Shown: positions 14,307 through 22,094 of the stretch, piece after piece | Position numbering within the stretch: position 1 is the first letter of the stretch | Layout: each line of letters begins with the position of its first letter | Translations under genes and position numbers: made by a program | IMG/VR virus record: IMGVR_UViG_3300027987_000080 | Location: 1-45,251 of that record | DNA length: 45,251 bases | Reading direction: 5' to 3' (one strand) | Origin: a virus | The notes under the pieces: generated by a model | What the model saw: only the letters and a program-made list of their open reading frames with translations | What the model was told of the DNA's origin: nothing | Databases searched by the model: none

Positions 14307-14945
14307 ATGATCAAAATTGAATTCCCGGCCGATCGGCGGGACCTTGCCGAAGCCTTCGGCCGTGCGCTGTTAGAGGTCGCTAAAGACGAGGCGGCCGAGC
14401 CCCCAAAGCCCCAACAACCCGCTGGACGGGGTGGGCGTGCGGAGGATGTGGACGATCCTGGAGCGGACCAGCCGACCACCCCACCCGAGGATTCCCCTGC
14501 GGTTGCGCAAGTCGATACAGCTAACGGCGTGCCGTACAACGCCGAGTTTTGCAGTTCTGGCCGCACGATGTATTCCAGCGGTAAGAATCTCTGCCAGTGG
14601 GTCAAGAAAAAAGGCTTACCCCAAGAAGCTTACGACGCGTGGTACGCTGAAGAACTGGCTAAACTCAAGCCACGGACGGTTGAAGAAGACGAGCCCGTTA
14701 TCGATGCCGTCAGCGTGTTTGCCGCCACGCCCGTGGAACCTGCGCCGACGATTACTGACGGTAACAGCTTGATGCTTTGGGTATCGCAACAGCAAGCCCT
14801 GGGGGCCCTCAGCGACACCGCTTTCAATGAAGCTTTAAAGCAGCTTAATATTCAGCCGCTCCAACTGCTGACCGATGCCAGCGGTGAACTGGCGCGTCAA
14901 ATTTACGGTATTTTAAATGCAGCACGCACCCCTAGCGCCCAGTAG
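14307..14945 (+). CDS. Hypothetical replication-operon protein (212 aa)
   Basis: Starts at ATG 14307 with CACGGAGC upstream. Residues about 30-75 are a Pro/Ala/Asp-rich linker; a central region (NGVPYNAEFCSSGRTMYSSG, then KNLCQWVKKKG) and a helical C-terminal domain flank it. The product is acidic and likely modular. It overlaps the DUF2800 nuclease by 29 bases and heads the replication operon, so a helper of the nuclease or SSB is possible. Family not recognised. Confidence 0.65.
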   Translation: MIKIEFPADRRDLAEAFGRALLEVAKDEAAEPPKPQQPAGRGGRAEDVDDPGADQPTTPPEDSPAVAQVDTANGVPYNAEFCSSGRTMYSSGKNLCQWVKKKGLPQEAYDAWYAEELAKLKPRTVEEDEPVIDAVSVFAATPVEPAPTITDGNSLMLWVSQQQALGALSDTAFNEALKQLNIQPLQLLTDASGELARQIYGILNAARTPSAQ

Positions 14946-16113
14946 CGCCCCGCAATGGGGCAACTGCGCGGGCTCCGTTCGCGCTCAGTCGGCTTTCCCG
15001 AACAAGGAAACCGAAGAGACGCGACGGGGTACGGCAGCCCATTGGGTGGCGGCTTGCGTCCTCATCGACTACCGGGCCGGCGTGTCGTCTTCTTGTGGCT
15101 TATACGAAGGTCGCCAGGCCCCCAACGGAGTCATAATCGACGACGAAATGGCGGAGGGGGCACAAACGTTTGTCGATGAGGTCGTGCGGGTAGTCGAGCA
15201 TTTTAACGAACTCTTTAGCACGGACATACGCCAGCGTCTGCGGATAGAGCACCGCGTTTACATGGCGGAAATTCACCCCGAAAACTGGGGAACCTTAGAC
15301 GCGGCGCTGGACGTCCCCGAGTTCAACCTGTTGTTTATTTGGGACTACAAACACGGACACCGCGACTGCCAGCCGGAAGGTAACTTGCAGCTGATTGACT
15401 ACCTCAAAGGTTTGACGTGCGAGCTGGGTATTAACGATCAATCGACCTATGCGGTAGCAACAATCGTACAGCCGTTTTGTTATTATGCAGACGGTCCGGT
15501 TAAATCTTGGGAGTTTCAACTATCAGATTTACGCCCCTACTGGAATCAGCTAAAACTTAAAGCCGAGGAGGCTTTTAGTCCTAACCCGACTTTGAACACA
15601 GGGCCATGGTGTACAGGTTGTAGGGCTGTTGGTATATGTGCACCGGCAAAACTGGCGGGCTATAACTTTATCGACATGTTGCACCAGCCGTACCAAATGG
15701 ACAACATGACGGGCGCAGACTTGGCCTTTGAACGGTCAATCGTTAAAAACGGCATCAGCGTCGCCAAGGCACGACTTGAGGCAATCGAGGACCAGCTACA
15801 ACAACTGGTGGCTGACGGTGATGTCAGCTCCCGCCTATGCCTGTCATCCAGCCCGGGGCGCGAACGTTGGACCGCGCCCCGTGAGCAAGTCGTGATACTG
15901 TGTGGTCAACTCGGTGTTGATGCGTCGAAACCGGGTTTAAAAACCCCTAAACAAGTACGGGATTCAGCACCTAAAGAGGTTCGACCGTATTTAGCAAAAT
16001 TAATCCGTCCGTTGACCGAAAGGCCGCCGGGCAAACTTAAACTAACGCCGGCAGAAAATACTGTTGCTTTCAAGGCGTTCAAAAAGAGGACACAACATCA
16101 TGCCGATGTCTAA
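14917..16113 (+). CDS. DUF2800 family PD-(D/E)XK (Cas4-like) exonuclease
   Basis: A 398-residue member of the phage DUF2800 group. Landmarks: SSAPQWGNCAGSV near the start, E-HRVYM near 110, then WGTLDAALDV and FIWDYKHGHRD (about 124-149), which hold the D and D-x-K of a PD-(D/E)XK fold. Next come a Q-L-x-x-Y helix and a cysteine group CTGCRAVGIC at about 231-240, which could ligate iron-sulfur or zinc as in Cas4/AddB-type nucleases. It precedes the SSB gene with an overlap of 14 bases, the typical DUF2800-DUF2815-polymerase order. It probably resects DNA ends in phage recombination. Confidence 0.85.
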   Translation: MQHAPLAPSSAPQWGNCAGSVRAQSAFPNKETEETRRGTAAHWVAACVLIDYRAGVSSSCGLYEGRQAPNGVIIDDEMAEGAQTFVDEVVRVVEHFNELFSTDIRQRLRIEHRVYMAEIHPENWGTLDAALDVPEFNLLFIWDYKHGHRDCQPEGNLQLIDYLKGLTCELGINDQSTYAVATIVQPFCYYADGPVKSWEFQLSDLRPYWNQLKLKAEEAFSPNPTLNTGPWCTGCRAVGICAPAKLAGYNFIDMLHQPYQMDNMTGADLAFERSIVKNGISVAKARLEAIEDQLQQLVADGDVSSRLCLSSSPGRERWTAPREQVVILCGQLGVDASKPGLKTPKQVRDSAPKEVRPYLAKLIRPLTERPPGKLKLTPAENTVAFKAFKKRTQHHADV

Positions 16114-16999
16114 TGATGACGTATTGGTAATCAACAACTGCCGCGTGGTCTACGACGGTATTTCATCCCCTGAAATGGTTAAAGGCAAGGATGGCAATTT
16201 TCAAAAATTTAAATTGAAAGTTGTTACCGAGCCGAATAATCCGGACGTTCAACTGTTGGAACAACTGGGCAAGAAAGCTTTGCACCAATCCGCAGTTTTC
16301 AACGGCACGTTGCCCCCGGGCGCCTACTGGCTAACCAAACAAGTGCCGCCAGGAAAGTATAACGATTTATTCCCCGGTTTCGTTTCGATTAATGCCATTA
16401 CTTACAGAATGCCGCAAGTAATCGATGAAAATATACAACCTATTGCACCGATGATGATCGGGCAGCTGCTGTATCAAGGGCAGATTGTAAACTTAGCGGT
16501 AAAAGCCAAAGAGTACAACGAAGTTTCGCAAGGTATAAAAGCCGAGCTTCACATTATTCAAGTCGTGACGTCGGCTAACGCCCCCCAACTATCCCTTGGC
16601 GGAGTTGATGCGGCAAGCGTGTTCGGCGGCCAACAGCCACAGCAGCCGGCTTACGGCCAACAGCCACAGCAGCCGGCTTACGGCCAACAGCCACAGCAGC
16701 CGGCTTACGGCCAACAGCCACAGCAGCCAGCTTACGGCCAACCGCAACAGCCACAGCAGCCAGCTTACGGCCAACCGCAACAGCAGCCGGCTTACGGCCA
16801 ACCGCAACAGCCACAGCAACCGGCTTACGGCCAACCGCAACAGCCACAGCCCGGAGGTACGCCAAACGGCGGCGTAAACCCTACTGCAGCTGCGGGGAAC
16901 CCTTACGGACAGCCGACGAACGACGGTACGGGGTCTGCCAATTCTGCGACGACATACCCTTCTAACCAAGCGCAAAACTTTTTACCCCCAAGGACTTAA
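16100..16999 (+). CDS. Enc34-type ssDNA-binding protein (DUF2815) with QQPAYG repeat tail
   Basis: The frame is open from 16064, but ATG 16100 is preferred because AGAGGA lies nine bases before it. Residues 1-170 match the DUF2815/Enc34 SSB group: NNCRVVYDGISSPEMVKGKD, then F-K-L-K-VV, and a central LPPGAYWLTKQVPPGKYNDL; the fold is an OB-barrel. Residues about 177-251 are an unusual low-complexity tail with seven PAYG units separated by Gln/Pro, then an NGGVNPTAAAGNPYG stretch. It has no acidic D-D-x-PF tip like bacterial SSB. It coats ssDNA during replication; the tail may mediate self-association. A terminator follows. Confidence 0.85.
   Translation: MPMSNDDVLVINNCRVVYDGISSPEMVKGKDGNFQKFKLKVVTEPNNPDVQLLEQLGKKALHQSAVFNGTLPPGAYWLTKQVPPGKYNDLFPGFVSINAITYRMPQVIDENIQPIAPMMIGQLLYQGQIVNLAVKAKEYNEVSQGIKAELHIIQVVTSANAPQLSLGGVDAASVFGGQQPQQPAYGQQPQQPAYGQQPQQPAYGQQPQQPAYGQPQQPQQPAYGQPQQQPAYGQPQQPQQPAYGQPQQPQPGGTPNGGVNPTAAAGNPYGQPTNDGTGSANSATTYPSNQAQNFLPPRT
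16629..16852 (+). repeat. 27-bp tandem repeats encoding QQPQQPAYG
   Basis: Four near-perfect 27-bp copies, followed by three variants of 33, 27 and 33 bp, all within the SSB gene. The repeats are in frame and encode Gln/Pro/Tyr-rich units. Copy number could change by slippage without breaking the frame. Confidence 0.9.
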
Positions 17000-17020
17000 A
17001 CCGTAGGGAACTGCGATATT

Positions 17021-17046
17021 GGCCCGCCTCCGGGCGGGTCCTTTTT
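17021..17046 (+). terminator. Rho-independent terminator after the SSB gene
   Basis: CCCGCC-TCCG-GGCGGG hairpin followed by TCCTTTTT, starting 21 bases after the SSB stop. It would reduce read-through into the small membrane gene and polymerase, separating early abundant SSB from later genes. Confidence 0.85.
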
Positions 17047-17064
17047 AACTAAGGGCGATTAAAA

Positions 17065-17274
17065 ATGAAAACGCTATTAATTCTAAAATGGGTTCTGTGC
17101 CTGGCCTTACTCGCGGTGTTCTGTGTTGCCGCCGGCCCTTTGTTCTTTTGTTTAATGCTGATAAACGGCCAGGAGACGCGGGACTACTCAGACTTCATGG
17201 GCAAATATCTCGCCCACACATGTCGTGAGGACTTTCGACGACTGCAGATAAAACAGCAGGGGGCGATACGGTAG
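17065..17274 (+). CDS. Small membrane protein (69 aa)
   Basis: Begins at ATG 17065 with TAAGGGCG upstream. It has one or two hydrophobic segments (LILKWVLCLALLAVFCVAAG and PLFFCLMLI) and a charged C-terminal tail, so it is an inner-membrane protein. One base separates its stop from the next ATG. Function unknown. Confidence 0.55.
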   Translation: MKTLLILKWVLCLALLAVFCVAAGPLFFCLMLINGQETRDYSDFMGKYLAHTCREDFRRLQIKQQGAIR

Positions 17275-17275
17275 C

Positions 17276-17512
17276 ATGTATTTCTTTAAGTCAAAGGGCA
17301 AGCAAGTCCTCGATCTGCATGGCGATTTGGTGCTGACGCACAATAAAGCGCTTGTCATAGGCAGGTCGAAGTCGGCGGCCCCCAGCGAAGTTAAAAACGG
17401 CCGTTATGTCCTGCTGTCGAACTTAACCGCATTGGGCAGATTTAAGGCCTGCCTCATCGCCTGGCGGTTTATTTGGTCAAAGTCGATAGAACCGATCGAT
17501 GAGCGCTTATAA
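17276..17512 (+). CDS. Hypothetical protein (78 aa)
   Basis: A basic 78-residue protein with beta-like N-terminus (KQVLDLHGDLVLTHNKALVI) and a C-terminal helix. It ends overlapping the polymerase start by 14 bases, suggesting coupled translation. No family recognised. Confidence 0.55.
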   Translation: MYFFKSKGKQVLDLHGDLVLTHNKALVIGRSKSAAPSEVKNGRYVLLSNLTALGRFKACLIAWRFIWSKSIEPIDERL

Positions 17513-19820
17513 CGCCCGCATACCCGCTGGCCTGTCGTATTCGACCGTCTACCCGTCGATGGACTTTGAGACGTACAGCCCGGCCGGGTACAAACGAGTC
17601 GAGAACGACGCGCACGGGTCTTTGATTATCAATGGCCGTAAAAAATGGGTGCCGCCGTATTCAATTGTAGGTATCGGCTCCCAAGGTAAGGGCGGACTCA
17701 ATGCCGTGCCGGTTTCAGTTTACGCAGAAGACCCGCTGGCGGAAATATTGAGCCTCGTCTACGACCTAAAAGACGGCCTCGGCCGCCGGTTTTGGATGCC
17801 TTTGCTACCGGCTCCTATTGACCTACACAATCACATAGCCGCGGGCCTGCCAATCGAAGCCTGGAACGTTACGTTTGAGTTTTGGATCTGGAACATGATC
17901 GGCGTACGCCGGTTTGACTGGCCGCCCTTAGAGCTGCACCAGTGCCATTGTGCGATGGCTAAATCTCGCCGGTTCGGCCTGCCTGGCGGCCTTGATCTTG
18001 CGGCCCAGGTACTCGGCACCCCGGAAAAAGATAAACGCGGCAAAACGTTATTGCAAAAACTGACCCGGCCTCATACTCCCACAAAAACCCGGCCTGAATG
18101 CCGATGGACGCCGCAAACGGCCCCGGCAGACTTCCGCGCCCTCTACGAATACAACGACGGGGACGTTTATGCCGAGGACTGCGCCAGTGCCAAAATACCC
18201 GACCTAACGCCCTACGAGCGGCAAACGTGGCTACTTGACCAGACTATTAACCTACGCGGCGTAGCCGTCGATGTCGAAACCCTCGACGCCGCTTTAGACG
18301 TTCACCGCCAGGCAATCAGCAAGTACGAGCCGAGGCTTAATGAGATTACGCAGGGAGCCGTGCAGACCGTCGGCCAGAGTGCCAAGTTTATCGAATGGGT
18401 CAATTCTCGCGGCGTGTTTACGACATCGCTTGACATCAATCACAGGGCGGAAATATTAAAACGGACTGACATACCGGACGACGTACGAGCCGCCCTCGAT
18501 ATTGCGGAGATGATATCGTCCGCGAACATCAAAAAGCTTTACACCCTCAAGCGATCCCTGTCGAGTGACGGCCGTTTGCGTGACGCCTACACCTATTGCG
18601 GCGCTGACCAAACGGGCCGCTGGTCGTCTGGCGGCGTCCAGTTGCAGAATATGACGGCTAAAGGCCCCGAGGGCGTAGCGCAGTGTGAAGCCTGCAACCG
18701 GTATTTTGTCCCGCACGCTGATACATGCCCGCACTGTGGCGCCTGGATGTGGCGTAAGCTTCAAAAAGGCGAATGGCCTGTTGCTGCCGTAGAATCCGCT
18801 ATCCTTGATGTTCGTACCGGCAGCCTTGAACACGTTGAACGGATATGGGGGCCGCCCGTTGACGTGCTGTGCGGAATCTTGCGCGGCCTCTTCATCGCTG
18901 CCGAGGGCAAGAAGTTCGTCTGTTGCGACTTTTCAGCCATTGAAGCCGTAGCCGCGGCGTGTTTGGCTCGGTGCGACTGGCGCATCAAGGTATTCCAGGA
19001 CCCGACTAAGTGCATCTATACGGAGTCCGCATCAACGATAACCGGCACTCCTGTTGAGGTTTACAAAGAGTACAAAAAGGCCCACGGCAGCGATCACCCC
19101 GACCGCAAGAAGATCGGGAAAATCGCCGAACTGGCCAGCGGATACGGCGGCTGGATTAACGCTTGGCTAAGCTTCGGATGCGAGCTGCCCGAAGACGAGA
19201 TCAAACAGCATTTACTGGCCTGGCGGGCCGCCTCCCCGGAGATTGTCGACATGTGGGGCGGCCAGTTTCGTTGGTGCGGCCCGGGAAAATGGGACTATCG
19301 GCCGGAACTCCACGGCCTGGAGGGCTGCGCAATTCAAGCCATCATGTACCCCGGCCAGTGTTTCAGCTACAACGACATTACCTACGGTGTTAAAGACGAG
19401 GTGTTGTATTGTCGCCTGCCTTCTGGCCGTTTTCTACACTACCACCGGCCACGACTCGAACCGGCAGAAGACAAACTGCGGCGGGGGCCTGCAGTCAAAA
19501 TAGTTTTTGAAGGGTACAACACGAACACCCAAAAAGGCCCGGTTGGCTGGATAGACATGGAGACTTTCGGCGGTCGGCTTTTTGAAAACGTCGTCCAGGC
19601 CGTTAGCTGCGACCTTCAAGCCGAAGCGCTTCACCGCTGCGAACAGGCAGGGTACCCGATAGTCCTGCACACCCATGACGAAGGTTGCGCAGAGGTTCCC
19701 GACTCTCCCCGTTACAACGTCGAGACCATGGCAGCAATTATGACCTCCCGCCCTTCTTGGGCCAGTTGGTGGCCGATACGTGCCGCCGGTTGGGAGCATA
19801 AACGCTACCAAAAAGATTGA
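17499..19820 (+). CDS. Family A DNA polymerase with 3'-5' exonuclease and zinc-knuckle insert
   Basis: A 773-residue phage DNA polymerase of the PolA type. The N-terminal proofreading domain starts with SMDFETYSPAGYKR (D22, E24) and has WNVTFEFWIWN (Exo II region) and YNDGDVYAED (Exo III). The polymerase domain has TGRWSSGGVQLQN, motif A CCDFSAIEA (Asp near 477), motif B K-IGKIAELASGYGG and motif C HTHDEG (D near 727). An extra segment at about 395-420 (CEACNRYFVPHADTCPHCG) forms a C-x2-C, C-x2-C zinc knuckle absent from bacterial Pol I. There is no 5' nuclease domain. It would be the replicative enzyme together with the primase-helicase and SSB. Confidence 0.92.
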   Translation: MSAYNARIPAGLSYSTVYPSMDFETYSPAGYKRVENDAHGSLIINGRKKWVPPYSIVGIGSQGKGGLNAVPVSVYAEDPLAEILSLVYDLKDGLGRRFWMPLLPAPIDLHNHIAAGLPIEAWNVTFEFWIWNMIGVRRFDWPPLELHQCHCAMAKSRRFGLPGGLDLAAQVLGTPEKDKRGKTLLQKLTRPHTPTKTRPECRWTPQTAPADFRALYEYNDGDVYAEDCASAKIPDLTPYERQTWLLDQTINLRGVAVDVETLDAALDVHRQAISKYEPRLNEITQGAVQTVGQSAKFIEWVNSRGVFTTSLDINHRAEILKRTDIPDDVRAALDIAEMISSANIKKLYTLKRSLSSDGRLRDAYTYCGADQTGRWSSGGVQLQNMTAKGPEGVAQCEACNRYFVPHADTCPHCGAWMWRKLQKGEWPVAAVESAILDVRTGSLEHVERIWGPPVDVLCGILRGLFIAAEGKKFVCCDFSAIEAVAAACLARCDWRIKVFQDPTKCIYTESASTITGTPVEVYKEYKKAHGSDHPDRKKIGKIAELASGYGGWINAWLSFGCELPEDEIKQHLLAWRAASPEIVDMWGGQFRWCGPGKWDYRPELHGLEGCAIQAIMYPGQCFSYNDITYGVKDEVLYCRLPSGRFLHYHRPRLEPAEDKLRRGPAVKIVFEGYNTNTQKGPVGWIDMETFGGRLFENVVQAVSCDLQAEALHRCEQAGYPIVLHTHDEGCAEVPDSPRYNVETMAAIMTSRPSWASWWPIRAAGWEHKRYQKD

Positions 19821-19845
19821 CAACCTAGTGCAAGGCGTGCATACT
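19817..19845 (+). promoter_or_regulatory. Promoter at the end of the polymerase gene
   Basis: Consensus TTGACA at 19817-19822 (overlapping the polymerase stop), exactly 17 bp, and CATACT at 19840-19845 preceded by TG. The block GCGTGCATACTGTAC is the same as at the 7208 promoter, followed here by a GTACGTAC palindrome. It would drive the gene at 19887 and those after it. Confidence 0.7.
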
Positions 19846-19886
19846 GTACGTACTAACCACCGTTAACTGCTACCGAGGATACGACC

Positions 19887-20279
19887 GTGAATATTTTAGA
19901 AGGAAAAGTACTAAACGGAATCAAGATCGCAGAAGATAAACTAGCGCTTTTATTTCAAACAACCGAAGGAGACTTCAAAGTTTCATGCCAGGCGGAGTGC
20001 TGCTCGTACACCTGGGTTGAATCAATCGAATTGCCTGCACTCGGGTTCCCCTGCTTAGTACATAAAGTCGAAAACCTCGACATGCCCGACCTCGGTGATT
20101 TGGAAGGCTGCGAGGTTGTAGCTTATTACGGTTGCAAGATATCTACAAACAAAGGCGATATTGTAATCGACTATAGAAACGACTCCAACGGTTATTATGG
20201 CGGCGACTTGGTGTGGCCGGGAGATTTTTATGACGGGGCGCCCGATGAAGATTGGCGAGATGTGGTAGACGCCGGTTAA
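19887..20279 (+). CDS. Hypothetical acidic protein (130 aa), GTG start
   Basis: GTG 19887 has CGAGGATACGACC upstream and sits behind the 19817 promoter. The product is acidic and beta-rich, with a run of cysteines (SCQAECCSYTW) in the first third and an Asp/Gly-rich end. It is AT-richer than the polymerase gene. No family recognised. Confidence 0.6.
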   Translation: MNILEGKVLNGIKIAEDKLALLFQTTEGDFKVSCQAECCSYTWVESIELPALGFPCLVHKVENLDMPDLGDLEGCEVVAYYGCKISTNKGDIVIDYRNDSNGYYGGDLVWPGDFYDGAPDEDWRDVVDAG

Positions 20280-20298
20280 AACTTGAGGAGGCGACAGG

Positions 20299-20526
20299 GT
20301 GGAAATGTTAATAACGGCCTTCGTGGTTGGGTTTGTCAGTGCCTTAGCTGCTCACCGATTTCACCAAAAGCGCATAGCGGCATTGTTAAGGCACTTGGGG
20401 GAAGAGCAGATTGGTTTGATTGACAATGCAGAAAATCAGCCTTGCAGCTCCATACGGCTTGAGTGCCGAGATTTTTGCAGGGGGTACGGAGCTTGTAGAG
20501 AAGAGATAGTCCGGTGGTTTAAATGA
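20299..20526 (+). CDS. Small membrane-anchored protein (75 aa), GTG start
   Basis: GTG 20299 is favoured over ATG 20305 because GAGGAG ends eight bases before it. An N-terminal hydrophobic segment (LITAFVVGFVSALAAHRF) is followed by a basic helix and a Cys-containing tail (LECRDFCRGYGACREE). The stop overlaps the DUF1289 gene start (ATGA). Unknown function. Confidence 0.55.
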   Translation: MEMLITAFVVGFVSALAAHRFHQKRIAALLRHLGEEQIGLIDNAENQPCSSIRLECRDFCRGYGACREEIVRWFK

Positions 20527-20681
20527 ATCACCCCTGCGTTAACGTCTGCAACGGGTGGGCTACGGCTGACGGCGTTTGTACCGGCTGCTATCGTACTGTT
20601 AGCGAGGTCGCCAACTGGGCGGCGTATTCTGACGAACAGAAGCGCCAAGTATTGAAACTGATCGAGGAGCGGAAAAAATGA
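20523..20681 (+). CDS. DUF1289 mini-protein (52 aa)
   Basis: A short gene bounded by ATGA overlaps on both sides. The product fits DUF1289 closely: PCVNVCNGWATADGVCTGCY, then RTVSEVANW and YSDEQKRQVLKLIEER. The four cysteines (C5, C9, C19, C22) are the family's probable metal site. DUF1289 proteins are common in proteobacteria and some phages; their function is not settled. Its clear family match shows that this stretch between 20299 and 20678 is genuinely coding. Confidence 0.85.
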   Translation: MNHPCVNVCNGWATADGVCTGCYRTVSEVANWAAYSDEQKRQVLKLIEERKK

Positions 20682-21253
20682 CCCCCGAACGGATTAACCA
20701 ACTCGCCAAATCAATCCATGAACAAAACGTCAAAATCGGCTGGTGGGATGATCCCGACCGCTGTGTTTTTCAAGCGCTGCAACTCGTCAATACTGAAATT
20801 GCCGAAGCCACAGAAGCCGACCGGCGCCGGGGCGTTGTGATGGACGACCACATACCCGGACGCCGAGCCGTAGAAGTCGAGCTGGCCGATGCTTGTATTC
20901 GGCTGCTGGACTTGGCGGGGAGGTTTGGGTGGACGTACGCCCCGGTAGTTCTAACCCAATTCTGGCTGTATTCTGCCGCCAAAAACTTAGCTGGAAAACA
21001 TTTAGGGCTAACTGGGTCCGTATGCAACTTAGCGGATGCCCTTTTTTACACTAAAAGCTGCACCGAGGAGGCTAAAGTAATTGAGGCCGCTATAAACAGC
21101 GCATACTCCCGTTGCATCGAAATGTGCCTCGACATCGCCGAGCGCGAAGTCTACGACCTGGAAGGGGCGATAGTCGAGAAGCATCACTACAACCTGGGCC
21201 GTGCTGATCATGACCGTGAGAACCGCAAAGCGTTTAAAGGCAAGAGGTATTAA
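20678..21253 (+). CDS. MazG-like nucleotide pyrophosphohydrolase
   Basis: A 191-residue all-helical protein. The pattern LVNTEIAEATEADRR (E-x-x-E-x-x-E) followed by VEVELADACIRLLDLAGRFG (E-x-x-D) is the metal-binding core of the MazG/all-alpha NTP-PPase superfamily. These enzymes hydrolyse NTPs or dNTPs, and phage versions are thought to clean nucleotide pools or lower ppGpp. The C-terminal half is a second helical segment with less conservation. It overlaps DUF1289 upstream and shares its last base with the next gene. Substrate unknown. Confidence 0.78.
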   Translation: MTPERINQLAKSIHEQNVKIGWWDDPDRCVFQALQLVNTEIAEATEADRRRGVVMDDHIPGRRAVEVELADACIRLLDLAGRFGWTYAPVVLTQFWLYSAAKNLAGKHLGLTGSVCNLADALFYTKSCTEEAKVIEAAINSAYSRCIEMCLDIAEREVYDLEGAIVEKHHYNLGRADHDRENRKAFKGKRY

Positions 21254-21462
21254 TGATTAGCCACTGCACATGCCACCAGTGTATAAAGGACAATGATATT
21301 AGATCAGAGGGTGAGGGTTTCTTTTCCACACTTCCTTTGAGCGCCACCAGGATGATTCTTTGCCCTTTATGCGGCAACAAAAGATGCCCAAAGGCCAGCA
21401 ATCATAGATACGAATGCACGGGAAGCAACGAGCCAGGACAAAAAGGGTCAGTATATGATTAG
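21253..21462 (+). CDS. Small Cys-rich phage protein (69 aa)
   Basis: A 69-residue protein with C-x-C-x2-C near the start (HCTCHQC) and CPLCGNKRCPKASNH, then CTGSNEPGQKGS, at the end. The NKRCP-x-A-x-x-H-x-x-x-CTGSNEPGQ-x-GS ending is a pattern seen in many phage proteins of unknown role. The cysteines and histidines could bind one or two zinc ions. It begins a short AT-rich cluster of zinc-ribbon genes. Confidence 0.7.
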   Translation: MISHCTCHQCIKDNDIRSEGEGFFSTLPLSATRMILCPLCGNKRCPKASNHRYECTGSNEPGQKGSVYD

Positions 21463-21492
21463 AGACTGCAAATTCCACAAGAGGATAAGATT

Positions 21493-21723
21493 ATGAAAAT
21501 TGATCGCTGCCCTCATTGTCAATCAAAAGAAGGTTTTTATCAATTAGTTAAGGAGTCATTTAACAAATACTGGGATGGGTACTCTGGTATTCAAGATGAA
21601 TACAAAGGAGATTCTGATTTCAAATGTGGCAGTTTCAAGTGCCAGACTTGTGACAAAACTATCCCAAAAAGACTAATAGACCCGGAGTGGATAACCGTAA
21701 CCACTAAACGAGATAATTTATGA
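21493..21723 (+). CDS. Zinc-ribbon hypothetical protein (76 aa)
   Basis: AGAGGATAAG precedes ATG 21493. Two knuckles, CPHCQSKEGF at the start and FKCQTCDK in the second half, form a treble-clef or ribbon-like zinc site; a C lies also at FKCGSF. The gene is AT-rich and overlaps the next one by four bases. Unknown function. Confidence 0.65.
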   Translation: MKIDRCPHCQSKEGFYQLVKESFNKYWDGYSGIQDEYKGDSDFKCGSFKCQTCDKTIPKRLIDPEWITVTTKRDNL

Positions 21724-22070
21724 TTAGAAAACTACTCTACAAATACACCGCAAACCTACCCTGCAAGCTCATAAATCCCAACGGGAAGCCATACCGTAAA
21801 GGTATGACGAAATTTATTAACAGTATTTTTAAAGCAAAAAAGCCACAAAGCCCTTTTTGTAATGTTACTACACTAGATTCGTTTAAATTTGATGAAAAAC
21901 TATCAAAGATTAAGGGGGAGCCTGTTGATCAGGCCGGTATTACGGCAGACGAATGGTTTGATGGTTACGTGATGTGCAAATTTTGCAAAACTTTGTGTTT
22001 GCCGAGAGAAAATACTAATCCTGGGGCGCATCCCTGCCCTCGGTGCACCCATCCTGTTCAAATTTATTAA
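21720..22070 (+). CDS. Zinc-ribbon hypothetical protein (116 aa)
   Basis: A basic 116-residue protein whose C-terminus carries CKFCKTLCLP and, about 20 residues later, CPRCTHPV, a C4-type ribbon. The N-terminal part is Lys-rich and may bind nucleic acid. It has an ATGA overlap with the previous gene, so both likely act together. AT-rich compared with the HD gene that follows. Unknown function. Confidence 0.65.
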   Translation: MIRKLLYKYTANLPCKLINPNGKPYRKGMTKFINSIFKAKKPQSPFCNVTTLDSFKFDEKLSKIKGEPVDQAGITADEWFDGYVMCKFCKTLCLPRENTNPGAHPCPRCTHPVQIY

Positions 22071-22094
22071 CGCTGAAGGCACGGACACTAAACT

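Noticed and set aside
16575-16975. Minus and alternate frames in the SSB repeat region
   Set aside because: They are low-complexity by-products of the 27-bp repeats; the forward SSB frame has a domain match and ribosome binding site.
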